This document shows, piece after piece, positions 32,987 through 42,207 of a DNA stretch of 50,772 bases (position 1 is its first letter; each line of letters begins with the position of its first letter). Under the pieces are notes generated by a model, which saw only the letters and a list, made by a program, of their open reading frames with translations, was not told where the DNA came from and did not search any database. Source of the stretch: an uncultured bacterium (lineage in GTDB: Bacteria > Pseudomonadota > Alphaproteobacteria > Sphingomonadales > Sphingomonadaceae); the NCBI GenBank assembly GCA_903884945.1, contig CAISGR010000098.1, positions 1-50,772 on the forward strand, in the 5' to 3' direction. The position numbers and the translations under genes are program-made.

Positions 32987-34969
32987 ATGACCTATGATCG
33001 TTACATCTCGACGATGCTCGCGCTGTCGATCGGCATCGCCGTCTCGGCGCCGGCGCTGGCCGAGGACGAGAAGCCGGCGACGCGCGACGACAGCGAGATC
33101 GTCGTCACCGCCACGCGCGGCAATGCCCGGGCCGACAGCGTCGCCGCGCGCACCGACGTGGTCACGCGCGACGATATCGAGCGCAAGGGCTATGTGACCG
33201 CCGTCGACGCGCTCAAGGCCATTCCGGGCCTGAGCGTCGTCCAGAGCGGCGGCGCCGGCACGCTGACATCGGTGTTTTCGCGCGGCACCAATTCGAAGCA
33301 CACGCTGGCGCTGTACGACGGCATCCGCCTTAACGACGCCTCCTCGCCCAACGGCCAGTTCAACTTCGGCTCGGACGCGCTGGGCGATCTCGAGCGCGTC
33401 GAAGTGCTGCGCGGCCCCGCCTCGGCGGTCTATGGCTCGGACGCGATCGGCGGCGTGATCAACTTCATCCCGCGCGTCGGCGGCGCGCGCGCGTTCATGC
33501 CCTATGCCGAGATCTCGGGCGGCAGCCTCGACACCTATCACCTGATGGGCGGCGCGCGCGGCACCACCGGCCCGCTCGGCTACAGCCTTACCGGCGAATA
33601 TTTCGAGACCGGCGGCTTCAACAACACCGCGGCGCGCATTGCCAACAATCTGGGCGAGCGCGACGCCAGCCGCTTCGCCTCGATCACCGGCAATGCGACG
33701 CTCACCGTGGCCGACGGCCTCTCGATCCGCGGGCTGGTGCGCTATCGCAAGGCCAAGGCCGATTATGACGATGCGGCGCTCGACCGGACTGGCCGCGGCG
33801 GACGCGACCGCTATTTCATCTGGCGCGTGGCGCCGCGCTACATCGCGCTCGACGGCCATTACCAGGGCGACCTGGAGATCGGCCAGGTCGACAACCGGCG
33901 TTCCGAGTGGAACCTGACCGACGCCAATGCGACGGGCGGGCCAGGCACGCGGGCGACCGGGCTGCGCACCTTCGCGGCCTGGCGCAACCGCTTCGATTTC
34001 CAGCCGGCCGAGGCAGTCAAGGCGACGCTCTCCGGCGGCCTCGAATGGCAGCGGGACAGCGTGACGGCCTCCGACGCGTACAGCAGCCCGCTGGCACGCG
34101 CCGAGAAGCAGACCGCCGTTTACGGCCTGATGCAGCTGGCGATCGCCGGCCGGTTCGACCTGAACGGATCGCTCCGCTACGACGATCCGCAGTTCTTCAA
34201 GAGCGTGACCACCTGGAACGCGGGCGCAGTGCTCCACCTGCCCGAGATCGGCGGGCGCCTCTATGTCGCCTATGGCACGTCGTTCAAGGCCCCGGCGCTG
34301 GCCGAGCGCTTCACCAAGAGCGCGTACAATGTCGGCAATCCGTCCCTGGTGCCCGAGCACGGCACCTCGTTCGAGGCAGGCCTCGACGCCGGCACGACGC
34401 TGGGCGCCACCGGATGGGCCGGGCTGGCCGCCACCTATTTCGACACGAAGATCAGCGACCTGATCGAATATAATTATGCCACGCTCGCCAACATCAATGT
34501 CGGCCGCGCCAAGATCCATGGCTATGAGCTGAGCCTCAAGGGCCGCGCCGGCACCTTCCTCGATCTCGCGCTCAACTATACCTATACCGACGCGCTGAAC
34601 GGCACGACCGGCGCCCGGCTGCTCCGCCGCCCGAAACATGCCTGGTCGGGCAGCGTGACGGTGACGCCGATCGCGCCGCTCTCGCTCACCGGCGAATATT
34701 TCCGCCGCGGCGTGCGCGACGACGTGGTCTACGACGCCACGAGCCCCTGGGGCAAAGGCGGCAACTATCTCGGCAACGGCACGGTGCCGGGCTACGACCT
34801 GGTCAACTTCTCGGTCCGCTACAAGCTGACTGCCGCGGTCGAGCTGTTCGCCAACCTGCGCAACGCCTTCGACGCCACCTATGAGGAACCGAACAGCTAT
34901 GCCGGCGCGCCGCGCACCTGGCTGGTCGGCGCGCGCGCGCATTTCTCGGGCGCGCGCCCTCCCCCCTGA
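32987..34969 (+). CDS. TonB-dependent outer-membrane receptor (BtuB-like)
   Basis: Outer-membrane active transporter of 660 residues. A signal peptide ends near 'APALA-ED' (residue 25), followed by a TonB box 'EIVVTATR' (about 37-44). The plug domain runs to about residue 160 ('ALKAIPGLSVVQSGG', 'LALYDGIRLND', 'ERVEVLRGPASAVYGSDAIGGVINF'), then a 22-strand barrel ending with the expected aromatic C-terminal region. The overall size and plug wording resemble BtuB/cobalamin-type receptors, but the 52-bp upstream gap is too short for a cobalamin riboswitch, so the ligand is open. First gene of a four-gene plus-strand locus. Confidence 0.9.
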   Translation: MTYDRYISTMLALSIGIAVSAPALAEDEKPATRDDSEIVVTATRGNARADSVAARTDVVTRDDIERKGYVTAVDALKAIPGLSVVQSGGAGTLTSVFSRGTNSKHTLALYDGIRLNDASSPNGQFNFGSDALGDLERVEVLRGPASAVYGSDAIGGVINFIPRVGGARAFMPYAEISGGSLDTYHLMGGARGTTGPLGYSLTGEYFETGGFNNTAARIANNLGERDASRFASITGNATLTVADGLSIRGLVRYRKAKADYDDAALDRTGRGGRDRYFIWRVAPRYIALDGHYQGDLEIGQVDNRRSEWNLTDANATGGPGTRATGLRTFAAWRNRFDFQPAEAVKATLSGGLEWQRDSVTASDAYSSPLARAEKQTAVYGLMQLAIAGRFDLNGSLRYDDPQFFKSVTTWNAGAVLHLPEIGGRLYVAYGTSFKAPALAERFTKSAYNVGNPSLVPEHGTSFEAGLDAGTTLGATGWAGLAATYFDTKISDLIEYNYATLANINVGRAKIHGYELSLKGRAGTFLDLALNYTYTDALNGTTGARLLRRPKHAWSGSVTVTPIAPLSLTGEYFRRGVRDDVVYDATSPWGKGGNYLGNGTVPGYDLVNFSVRYKLTAAVELFANLRNAFDATYEEPNSYAGAPRTWLVGARAHFSGARPPP

Positions 34970-35000
34970 CCCGAGCCCCTCGCCAGAACGAACGACCAAG

Positions 35001-35972
35001 ATGCGCAGGCCCCTCGCCCTGCTGCTCTCCGCCGCCGCGCTCGCCGCGGCAACACCGCTCGCCGCGCAGCAGGCGCTGCCCGAGCCGCGCGTGCCGATCG
35101 CCAACCCGCTGCCCACCGTGGCCGACCTGTTCGCCTGCCTGCGCGGCAAGGGCACGTTCACCAGCGCGCACCGCGGCGGGGTCGGCCCCGGCTATCCCGA
35201 GAATGCGCTCGAAACCGCGGCGCACACGCTCGCCAGGGTGCCGATCCTGTTCGAGACCGACGTCCATCGCAGCCGCGACGGCGTGCTCGTGCTGATGCAC
35301 GACGATACGCTCGACCGCACCAGCACCGGCACGGGCCGGATCCGCGACCAGGACTGGAGCGCGCTCCGGCAGCTCCAGCTCAAGGACGACGACGGCAAGG
35401 TGACGCCGTTCCACATGCCGCGGCTGAGCGATGCGATCGCCTGGACCAACAACCGCGCGCTGATGCTCGCCGAGATCAAGGAAAGCGACACGCTCGACCA
35501 GATCGTCGGCGAGATCCGGCAGGCCCATGCCCAGTCGCACGTCATGCTGCTGGTCAACAGCCTCGACGATGCCGTGCGGGTGCAGAAGCTCGACCCGACG
35601 ATCACCATGACGCTCGAGGTCACCGATCTCGCCGAACTCGACCGCTATGTCGCGGCCGGGATCGACCTGAAGCACGTGATCGCGTGGAACGGCATCGGCA
35701 AGCGCGACCGCGCGCTGTGGAAGGCGATCCACGATCGCGGCCTGACGCTTGCCTATGGCACGCTCTGGTATGTCGACAGCACGGTCGAGAATCTGGGGCT
35801 CAAGGGCATTTATGCCGAGCTCGCGGCCGACGGCGTCGACCTGCTCGCCACCGACCGCCCGGTCGAGGCGGAGGCCGAGATGGCGCAGGTCCGCCCGATC
35901 GAACCGGCGCTGCAGCAGTGCAAGGCGGTGGCGCCTGCCAGGGCCGTGGCGCTGGCGCAGGGCAGGCAGTGA
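35001..35972 (+). CDS. Secreted glycerophosphodiester phosphodiesterase
   Basis: Hydrolyses glycerophosphodiesters to glycerol 3-phosphate and an alcohol, most likely in the periplasm. It is 323 residues with a signal peptide (residues 1-22, 'PLAAQQ' cleavage). GDPD residues are all visible: 'TSAHRGG' (His57), 'YPENALE' (Glu67), 'FETDVHRSRDG' (Glu85, Asp87) and 'LMHDDTLDRTSTG' (His100). The C-terminal half has 'LLATDRPVEAE' like other GDPDs. The ATG at 35001 begins a proper signal peptide; upstream in-frame starts lie within the receptor gene. No clear Shine-Dalgarno is present. It lies 31 bp after the receptor and overlaps the cytochrome gene by 4 bp. Confidence 0.9.
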   Translation: MRRPLALLLSAAALAAATPLAAQQALPEPRVPIANPLPTVADLFACLRGKGTFTSAHRGGVGPGYPENALETAAHTLARVPILFETDVHRSRDGVLVLMHDDTLDRTSTGTGRIRDQDWSALRQLQLKDDDGKVTPFHMPRLSDAIAWTNNRALMLAEIKESDTLDQIVGEIRQAHAQSHVMLLVNSLDDAVRVQKLDPTITMTLEVTDLAELDRYVAAGIDLKHVIAWNGIGKRDRALWKAIHDRGLTLAYGTLWYVDSTVENLGLKGIYAELAADGVDLLATDRPVEAEAEMAQVRPIEPALQQCKAVAPARAVALAQGRQ

Positions 35973-36532
35973 CGCGCCCGGGCGGCGCGCGCTGGCCGGT
36001 CGCGATCGTCATGCTCCACTGGAGCACGGCGGCGCTGGCGCTCGCGACCGCAGGCTATGGCATCTACCTGCTGTCGCCGCCCGACTGGAGCCAGCCCTAT
36101 CTCGACCGCTATGCGGCGGGGATCGGCTGGCACAAGGGCGGCGGGCTGACCGTGCTGGCGCTCGCGCTGTGCTGGACCGTGCTGCGCACCCGGCTGCCGC
36201 GGCCGCCGCTCGCCGCCCGGGGCGCGATGCGCGGGCTGGCGCTCGGCGTGCACGGCCTGCTGCTCGCGCTGGTGATCCTGCTGCCGGCGAGCGGCTATGT
36301 GATGGATTCGCTCGCCGGCCATGGCATCGCGCTGCCCGGCGGTATCACCATCCCGCCGCTGCTGCCGCGCAGCGACCGGGCAAGCATGATGCTGAGCTAT
36401 CCGCACAAATGGGCCGGCTATGCGCTGCTCGGCCTTGCCGCGCTGCACCTTCTCGGGGCGCTGCGCCACGCCCTTCGACCCGGCGACAGCGCGCTCGGCG
36501 CGATGCTGCCCCGCCTGTCCTCCCGCAAGTGA
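35969..36532 (+). CDS. Cytochrome b561 family protein
   Basis: Di-haem inner-membrane cytochrome, 187 residues, four main hydrophobic segments. Histidines expected as haem ligands occur in 'VMLHWSTAAL' (about residue 17), 'GIGWHKGGGL' (about 53), 'ALGVHGLLLAL' (about 92), and 'LSYPHKWAGYALL' (about 145) with a further His near the C-terminus. The GTG start at 35969 overlaps the GDPD stop (GTGA); an ATG at 36011 would remove part of the first segment. Relatives move electrons from quinol to periplasmic acceptors. Its place between two TonB receptors could mean reductive handling of an imported metal complex, which is inference. Confidence 0.82.
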   Translation: MTRPGGARWPVAIVMLHWSTAALALATAGYGIYLLSPPDWSQPYLDRYAAGIGWHKGGGLTVLALALCWTVLRTRLPRPPLAARGAMRGLALGVHGLLLALVILLPASGYVMDSLAGHGIALPGGITIPPLLPRSDRASMMLSYPHKWAGYALLGLAALHLLGALRHALRPGDSALGAMLPRLSSRK

Positions 36533-36539
36533 GCCGCCC

Positions 36540-38558
36540 TTGAATCGTCTTTCGTGCGCCTCGCTCGCGCTGATGCTCCTTTCCTGTGAAGCGCATGGCC
36601 AGGAAGCGCCGCGCGGCCCCGAGCGCGACCTGGTGTTCGAGCCCGATTATTTCCGCGCCGCCGCGCCGGCGACCGCGCTCGACATGGTGCGCCGCGTCCC
36701 CGGCTTCGTGATCGATGGCGGCGCGGCGGTGCGCGGCTATGCCGGCGCGGCGGGCAATGTGCTGATCGATGGCGCCCGGCCCTCGACCAAGAACGAGACG
36801 ATCGACGCGCTGCTCCAGGCGATCCCGGCCAGCCAGGTGGCGCGCATCGAACTGGTCCGCGGCGAGCGCGCGGGCCTCGACCGGCAGGGCGTCCAGCTGC
36901 TCGTCAATGTCGTGCGCAAGACGGCCGGCACCGCCACGCGCACCTATACGCTCTCCGGCTATGCCTATCCCGACGGCGCCGTGCGCCCGGCGCTGCGCAT
37001 CGAGAACGCACGCCGCGCGCCGGGCGGCGGCTGGCAGGGATCGATCCTGCTGTCGACCAACCAGGACGAGAGCGGCACCGGCACGCGGGTGCGCCGCGCC
37101 GCCGATGGCAGCGAGATCGAGCGCGCGCGCGACTCGATCGAGTCGCCGATCGCGGGCGCCGAGGCGCGGCTGTCGGGCGACCTGCCGTTCGCCGGCGGCA
37201 CCCTGCGCGGCAACGGCTCGCTCACCTGGCAGGATTATCGGACGCACGAGCGGCTGGCCTTCGCGACCGGCCCCGCCGCCGGCACCACGGCGCGCACCGA
37301 CGACCGGATCCGCACGACCAGCGGCGAGATCGGCACTGAATGGACCCGCCGGCTGGGTGCGAACCTGACCGCCAAGCTGCTCGCGCTCGGCACGCGCAAG
37401 CATGTCGTGACCGGATCGGGCAGCGACGAGGGCGGTATCGCGAGCGACTATCGCGGCGACAGCCTGGCCGACGAACGGATCGTCCGCGTCGCGCTCGACC
37501 GCCCCGCCGGGCGGGGGCTCGGCTGGGAAGCGGGTGGCGAAATCGCGTATAACGCGCTCGGCAGCCGGGCGCGGCTCGACATCGGCGGGGCGCCGTTTCC
37601 GCTGCCCGGCGCCGATGTGAAGGTGAGCGAGCGGCGCGGCGACCTGTTCGTCCGCCTGAAGGGCTCGCCCGCGCGCGGGCTGCTGGCCGAGGCGACGCTG
37701 CGCGGCGAGGCCTCGTCGCTGCGGCAGCGCGACCGCGCGACCGGGGCGGACTATGCGCGCCATTTCGGCTTCCTGAAGCCGAAGCTGACGCTGCAATGGG
37801 ATGCCGATCGCCGCACCCAGCTGCGGCTGCGCGCCGAGCGCGTGGTGGGGCAGCTCGACTTCAGCGATTTCGCGAGCAGCGCGTCGCTGATCGAAAAGAC
37901 CATCAATGCCGGCAACGCCGCGCTGCGGCCGCAGACCGGCTGGACGCTGGAGGCGGCGTGGGAGCGCCGCTTCGCCAGCGACGGCGTGGTGACGCTCACC
38001 GGCCGGCACGAGCTGATCGACAATGTACTGGACCGGGTGCCGATCGACGATCTCGACGCGCCGGGGAATATCGGCCGCGGCACGATCAGCGCGGCCGCGC
38101 TGCGCCTGAGCTGGCCGCTCGACCGGCTCGGCATCGGCGGTGCGCGCCTCAATGTCGACGGCGAGCGGCGCTGGAGCAGCGTGCGCGACCCCGTCACCGG
38201 CGAGCAGCGCAGGATTTCCGGCAAATCGCCCTTTTCGGGGACGCTGCGCGCGACGCTCGATCGCCCGCGGCTCAAGTCGAGCTGGTCGTTCGACGTCTAT
38301 TTCGGCGAGACCTATACCTATCGCCGCATCGACGAGGTCCGCACGACGCGCGACCAGCCCTATGCCAGCCTCAAATGGACCTGGCGCCCGACGCCGCGGC
38401 TGACGATCGAGACGAGCGCCGAGAATCTCCTCGCGCGCCGGCGCACCCGCGACCGCGCGCTGTACGACGCACGGCGCGACACCGGCGCGATCCTGTTCAC
38501 CGAGCAGCGCGCCTATCGCTCGCGCACCGGCCTGTTCCTGTCGATCCGCTATCAGTGA
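36540..38558 (+). CDS. TonB-dependent receptor with short plug, no obvious TonB box
   Basis: Outer-membrane receptor-like barrel of 672 residues from the TTG at 36540, which gives a good signal peptide ending near 'EAHGQEA'; an ATG at 36573 would leave it too short. The plug is compact: 'ALDMVRRVPGFVIDGG', then 'VLIDGARPSTKNETIDALL' and 'RIELVRGERAGLDRQGVQLL' (to about residue 130). This 'LIDG-RPS-K' form is, from memory, frequent in sphingomonad receptors with an OMP_b-brl_3-like barrel. The barrel continues to a C-terminal aromatic segment 'GLFLSIRYQ'. No TonB box is evident between signal peptide and plug. It is 7 bp after the cytochrome gene and convergent with the ClC gene (10 bp). Confidence 0.82.
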   Translation: MNRLSCASLALMLLSCEAHGQEAPRGPERDLVFEPDYFRAAAPATALDMVRRVPGFVIDGGAAVRGYAGAAGNVLIDGARPSTKNETIDALLQAIPASQVARIELVRGERAGLDRQGVQLLVNVVRKTAGTATRTYTLSGYAYPDGAVRPALRIENARRAPGGGWQGSILLSTNQDESGTGTRVRRAADGSEIERARDSIESPIAGAEARLSGDLPFAGGTLRGNGSLTWQDYRTHERLAFATGPAAGTTARTDDRIRTTSGEIGTEWTRRLGANLTAKLLALGTRKHVVTGSGSDEGGIASDYRGDSLADERIVRVALDRPAGRGLGWEAGGEIAYNALGSRARLDIGGAPFPLPGADVKVSERRGDLFVRLKGSPARGLLAEATLRGEASSLRQRDRATGADYARHFGFLKPKLTLQWDADRRTQLRLRAERVVGQLDFSDFASSASLIEKTINAGNAALRPQTGWTLEAAWERRFASDGVVTLTGRHELIDNVLDRVPIDDLDAPGNIGRGTISAAALRLSWPLDRLGIGGARLNVDGERRWSSVRDPVTGEQRRISGKSPFSGTLRATLDRPRLKSSWSFDVYFGETYTYRRIDEVRTTRDQPYASLKWTWRPTPRLTIETSAENLLARRRTRDRALYDARRDTGAILFTEQRAYRSRTGLFLSIRYQ

Positions 38559-38568
38559 GCCGGCGCGA

Positions 38569-39879
38569 TCATGTCGCCCGCCCCACATCGCCGAGCGCCG
38601 CGCGCCACGGCCGCGCGAGGCCGTGATAGAGCCGCTCCTTGCACACCAGCGCCGATACCGAATGCGCGATCAGCGCCGACAGGAACAGCGGCAGGATGAG
38701 GCCGCGACTCGCCGTCGCCTCGACGATGATGATGACGGCGGTCAGCGGAGCCCGGACGACCCCGGTGAAATAGGCGACCATGCCGAGCAGGACGACGGCC
38801 CCGCCCGGATCGCCCGGGAACATCGGCCGCAACAACGCCCCCAGCCCCGCACCCGTCGCCAGCGACGGCGCGAAAATGCCGCCGGGAAGGCCGGACGCCG
38901 CGGTCGCGAGCGTGGTCGCGAACTTCGCCGGCCCGAACCAATAGGGGGCGTGCGTGCCATCGATGATCGCGTGCGCCGCCGAATAGCCGGTCCCCCAGGT
39001 GAGGCCGGTCACGACGCCAAGTGCCGCCACGACCATCCCGCAGACCACTGCCCAGGCAACCGGCCTTCCCCCGAACCAGGGAATCCAGCGATCGCGCGTC
39101 CGCGCGATATTGAGCATCGCGCGCGCGAACAGGCCGCCGGTCAGGCCGCCGAGGACGCCGGCCACGGGCGCGACGCGGAGCACCGCGCCGAAGCTCATAT
39201 GCTCGCCGACCGCGCCGAAATAGACATAGTCTCCCGCCAGGCCCAGGCTGACGATGCCGGCGATCAGGATCGTCGTCATCACCAGCAGCGCGACGCGCTG
39301 CTCATAGGCGTCGGCCAGTTCCTCGATCGCGAAGGTTACCCCGGCCAGCGGCGTGTTGAAGGCGGCGGCGACACCGGCGGCGCCTCCCGCGATGATCATC
39401 GACGCGCGGATCGGCGCGCGAAACAGGCGCGTGTACCAGCCCAGGATCGCGGCGGAGATCTGGACCGTCGGCCCCTCGCGGCCCACCGACGCACCGCAGA
39501 GCAGCGCAACCACGGTAAACACGCCCTTGAACGCCGCGGTCCGGAGCGAGATGAGCTTTCGCAGCGACCGCCGCGGATCATGCGTCGAGGCGATGACCTG
39601 GGGGATGCCCGATCCCGCGGCTTCCGGTACCAGCGTCCGCGTCATCCAGACGATCCCGGCGAATCCGGCGGGCGTAACGATCAGGGGCAACCACCAGATC
39701 GCGTGCACGGCCCGATCGAAGAAGGTGCTGGCCTCGTCCGCCAGGCGCGCGAAAAGAAGGGCGGCAAGGCCGATCGTGATCGCGCCGAGCCCCATCGCGG
39801 CGCGCCTTCGCCACATCGCCGAGGCCGGTCCGTGACGCCGGAGCAGCACCCTCCATCGCCTGTTGATCGGAAGATTCAT
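38569..39879 (-). CDS. ClC-family chloride/proton antiporter
   Basis: Inner-membrane anion transporter of 436 residues. The Cl--site motifs are intact: 'GSGIP' (about residues 89-93), 'GREGPTVQ' with the gating Glu135, and 'GGIFAPSL' near residue 340. 'GVTFAIEEL' supplies Glu186/187 at the position of the internal proton glutamate, so a Cl-/H+ exchanger rather than a channel is predicted. No C-terminal CBS domains are present. Convergent with the preceding receptor gene; a 63-bp gap separates its start from the DJ-1 gene. Confidence 0.93.
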   Translation of the reverse strand: MNLPINRRWRVLLRRHGPASAMWRRRAAMGLGAITIGLAALLFARLADEASTFFDRAVHAIWWLPLIVTPAGFAGIVWMTRTLVPEAAGSGIPQVIASTHDPRRSLRKLISLRTAAFKGVFTVVALLCGASVGREGPTVQISAAILGWYTRLFRAPIRASMIIAGGAAGVAAAFNTPLAGVTFAIEELADAYEQRVALLVMTTILIAGIVSLGLAGDYVYFGAVGEHMSFGAVLRVAPVAGVLGGLTGGLFARAMLNIARTRDRWIPWFGGRPVAWAVVCGMVVAALGVVTGLTWGTGYSAAHAIIDGTHAPYWFGPAKFATTLATAASGLPGGIFAPSLATGAGLGALLRPMFPGDPGGAVVLLGMVAYFTGVVRAPLTAVIIIVEATASRGLILPLFLSALIAHSVSALVCKERLYHGLARPWRAALGDVGRAT

Positions 39880-39942
39880 ACCGGCACCACCTAGGCCCGG
39901 GCCGGATAGAGCACCATCGCAAAGGCTCGCCCGCCGCTCGCC

Positions 39943-40647
39943 CTATTCGGTCGGGGCGGAGACGCGCGCCGCAGCCGCCCGGGTGCGCGCGTCGCGGCCG
40001 GGCGCGCTGCGTTCCGCCAGCGCCTGGTAGCGGGCGAGGGTCTCAGCATCGGCGGCCTCGGGCGAGCCCGAGGCGAACGGCGGGGCGGGATCATATTCGA
40101 GGCTGAGCTGGACCAGCTTCGCATGATCCTCGCCGCGGATCGCGGCGGTGAGCGCGAGGCCGAAATCGATCCCCGCCGTCACGCCGCCGCCCGTGACCCG
40201 GTTGCGATCGAACACGACGCGCTGCTTCACCGGGATCGCACCGAACGCAGCGAGGTGGTGGTGCGAGGCCCAGTGCGTCGTCGCGCGATAGCCGCGCAAC
40301 AGCCCGGCCGCGCCGAGCAGCAGCGCCCCGGTGCACACGCTGGTGACCCAGGCCGCGCCCGCCGCCGCCTGGCCGACCCAGGCGAGCGTCGCGGCATCCT
40401 CCATTGCGTCGTTCACCCCGAAGCCGCCGGGAATGCAGAGGATATCGGGCTGGGCCGCGCCCCCGAAATCCGCCGTGGGCAGCAACGCGAAGCCGGCATC
40501 GGTCGGCACCGGCGCCAGATCACGCGCGACGAGATCGATCGTGACACTGCCCAGCCGCGACAGGACCTGCGCCGGGCCGGTCAGATCGAGCTGGGTGACG
40601 TTGGGGAACAGCAGAAAGGCGACGCGGATCGGCGACAGGTCGGGCAT
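39943..40647 (-). CDS. DJ-1/PfpI family protein (isonitrile hydratase-like)
   Basis: Cytoplasmic class-I glutamine amidotransferase-fold protein, 234 residues. 'FPNVTQLDLTGPAQVL' (Asp21), 'ILCIPGGFGVND' and the nucleophile elbow 'VTSVCTGALLLGAAGLL' (Cys105), followed by 'ATTHWASHH', match isonitrile-hydratase-type and AraC-regulator N-domain relatives. There is no C-terminal HTH, so it is probably an enzyme or stress protein rather than a regulator. The C-terminal 35 residues are an Ala/Arg-rich tail. AAGGAG lies at ideal spacing before the ATG. Substrate unknown. Confidence 0.87.
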   Translation of the reverse strand: MPDLSPIRVAFLLFPNVTQLDLTGPAQVLSRLGSVTIDLVARDLAPVPTDAGFALLPTADFGGAAQPDILCIPGGFGVNDAMEDAATLAWVGQAAAGAAWVTSVCTGALLLGAAGLLRGYRATTHWASHHHLAAFGAIPVKQRVVFDRNRVTGGGVTAGIDFGLALTAAIRGEDHAKLVQLSLEYDPAPPFASGSPEAADAETLARYQALAERSAPGRDARTRAAAARVSAPTE

Positions 40648-40733
40648 GGGGACGCTCCTTCAGGACGACGGTGCCCAGGCGAGCGGCTGGCCATGCTGCT
40701 CACGCTCCCCCGTGGTGCTCCACGTTTCGCCAG

Positions 40734-42203
40734 TCACGCGAGGCCTGGCTGGATATCCCGTGGCGCCGCGACGGGCAAGCTTGCCTGGCGAACCAGCCAC
40801 CACAAGAGCGGCAGCGCCACGATCGCCCAGGGCAGCAGCCCAAGCAGCGGCGGCCAGCCCCAATATTCCCCGGGCAGGTCGCGAATCTGGCCCTGGAAGA
40901 ATTTCCGCAGGATCGGATCGACCAGCGGGAAGCGCGCGTCGTGCGGCGCGGCGATCTCGGTCGCGGCGACGGTGAGGTTGATGAAGATGCCCGAGCCGAT
41001 CATCCCGGCGATCCAGCCGCGCCCGGTCGCGCGCCAGGCCTGCCAGAGCGGCGCGATGCCGAGCGCGAGGAAGCCGATCATCGGCACCGAATGGCGCGGG
41101 CCGGTGGAATCGCCCCCGTCCCAATAGACATAGGAGGCGTTGTACAGCAGCACCGCCAGGGTGATCGCGCTGCACAGCCAGCCGAGATCGCGCGTTTCCG
41201 GCGCGCGGACCAGCCGGGCGAGGCCGAAGGGCGCGAGGATCAGCACCGGCGCGACCCAGATGAGCCCGCGCGGCGTGCCGTAGACGAGCTCCGCCAGCAC
41301 CGAGAGCTTAGGATAGGTGAGCCCGAACAGCCCCTGCTTCATCCCGTCGAAGCCGACCACGCCCGAATAGCCGACCTTGAACGGTGTGGCATAGGCGATC
41401 TGGTTGTACAGCAGCAGCGGGAGCAGTGCGACGAGCCCGGCCGCCGCCGCCAGCCCGAACAGCCGCCCGCGCTGCGCCCAGGACAGGGCGCGCGTACGCC
41501 ACACCACCCAGACGCAGATCGGCAGCGCCGGAATCACGACCGGAAATTCGACGACCAGCGCCCAGCCCAGCGCGGCGCCGGCCATCAATGCGTAGCGCCG
41601 ACGCCCCAGTTCCTTCTCGCCCGCCGTGCCGCGCCACACCGCCCACACCGCGATCAGCAGCAGCGCGCCGACCGGCGCATGGCCGAACAGGGTGGTCGAC
41701 CAGCCCCAGACCGGGGTGGCGAGCGCATAGGCGAGCGCGGTGGCGAGCCCCGCCTGCGGGCTGCCGGTGATGCCGGTGGCGAGATCGAACAGCAGCACGG
41801 CGGCGAAGGCCGTGAGGATCGCGACCGTCGTCGCGACGGCGATGCGCACCCGCAGCCGCATATAGCCGGCAAGGTCGCGGTCCCCGAAGCGCTTGGTATA
41901 GGCGGTCGCGCTGGTGCCGGTGAGCGTATCGGCGATCCACACGGCGGGCATCGCCATCAGCGTCATGCCCGGCGCCTTGTCCATATAGTAATGCGGGCCG
42001 AATTCGGCCTTGTCGATCGTCAGGTCCTTGAACTCGTCGATCGTCGCATCGCCCTGCTCGACCAGCGAGATGGCGGCGAACAGGCGCGTCGCGTTATTGG
42101 GATTGAGTTCCCAGGAGCCGAACCAGCTGATCGAGAACCACACCAGCGCGAACAGGCCGAGGGCAAGCTTGTGCGGCCCGCGAACGGGCGCCGATTTCAT
42201 CAT
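40734..42203 (-). CDS. Polytopic membrane protein, GT39/PMT-like
   Basis: A 489-residue integral membrane protein with about eleven hydrophobic segments. After the first segment there is an external loop with 'LVEQGDATIDEFKDLTIDKAE' read in pieces and the stretch 'YYMDKAPGMTLMAMPAVW' (about residue 75-92). The 'YY-DKAPG' form is one I associate with bacterial mannosyltransferase-like (GT39/PMT) proteins. Later loops carry 'YVYWDGGDSTGPRHSVPM', with conserved-looking Gly, Arg and His. The ATG at 42203 lies 4 bp after the DUF2306 stop; a TTG at 42215 overlaps that gene. A glycosyl-transfer role is plausible, not proven. Confidence 0.65.
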   Translation of the reverse strand: MMKSAPVRGPHKLALGLFALVWFSISWFGSWELNPNNATRLFAAISLVEQGDATIDEFKDLTIDKAEFGPHYYMDKAPGMTLMAMPAVWIADTLTGTSATAYTKRFGDRDLAGYMRLRVRIAVATTVAILTAFAAVLLFDLATGITGSPQAGLATALAYALATPVWGWSTTLFGHAPVGALLLIAVWAVWRGTAGEKELGRRRYALMAGAALGWALVVEFPVVIPALPICVWVVWRTRALSWAQRGRLFGLAAAAGLVALLPLLLYNQIAYATPFKVGYSGVVGFDGMKQGLFGLTYPKLSVLAELVYGTPRGLIWVAPVLILAPFGLARLVRAPETRDLGWLCSAITLAVLLYNASYVYWDGGDSTGPRHSVPMIGFLALGIAPLWQAWRATGRGWIAGMIGSGIFINLTVAATEIAAPHDARFPLVDPILRKFFQGQIRDLPGEYWGWPPLLGLLPWAIVALPLLWWLVRQASLPVAAPRDIQPGLA

Positions 42204-42207
42204 GGGA

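Noticed and set aside
32909..35161. 750-codon open frame on the minus strand opposite the first TonB receptor
   Set aside because: The opposite strand has signal peptide, TonB box, plug and barrel in order. The antisense frame has only low-complexity Ala/Arg/Gly/Asp composition.
36345..38588. 747-codon open frame on the minus strand opposite the second receptor
   Set aside because: Same reasoning: it is a shadow of the codon bias of the real gene, with no start signal or domain.
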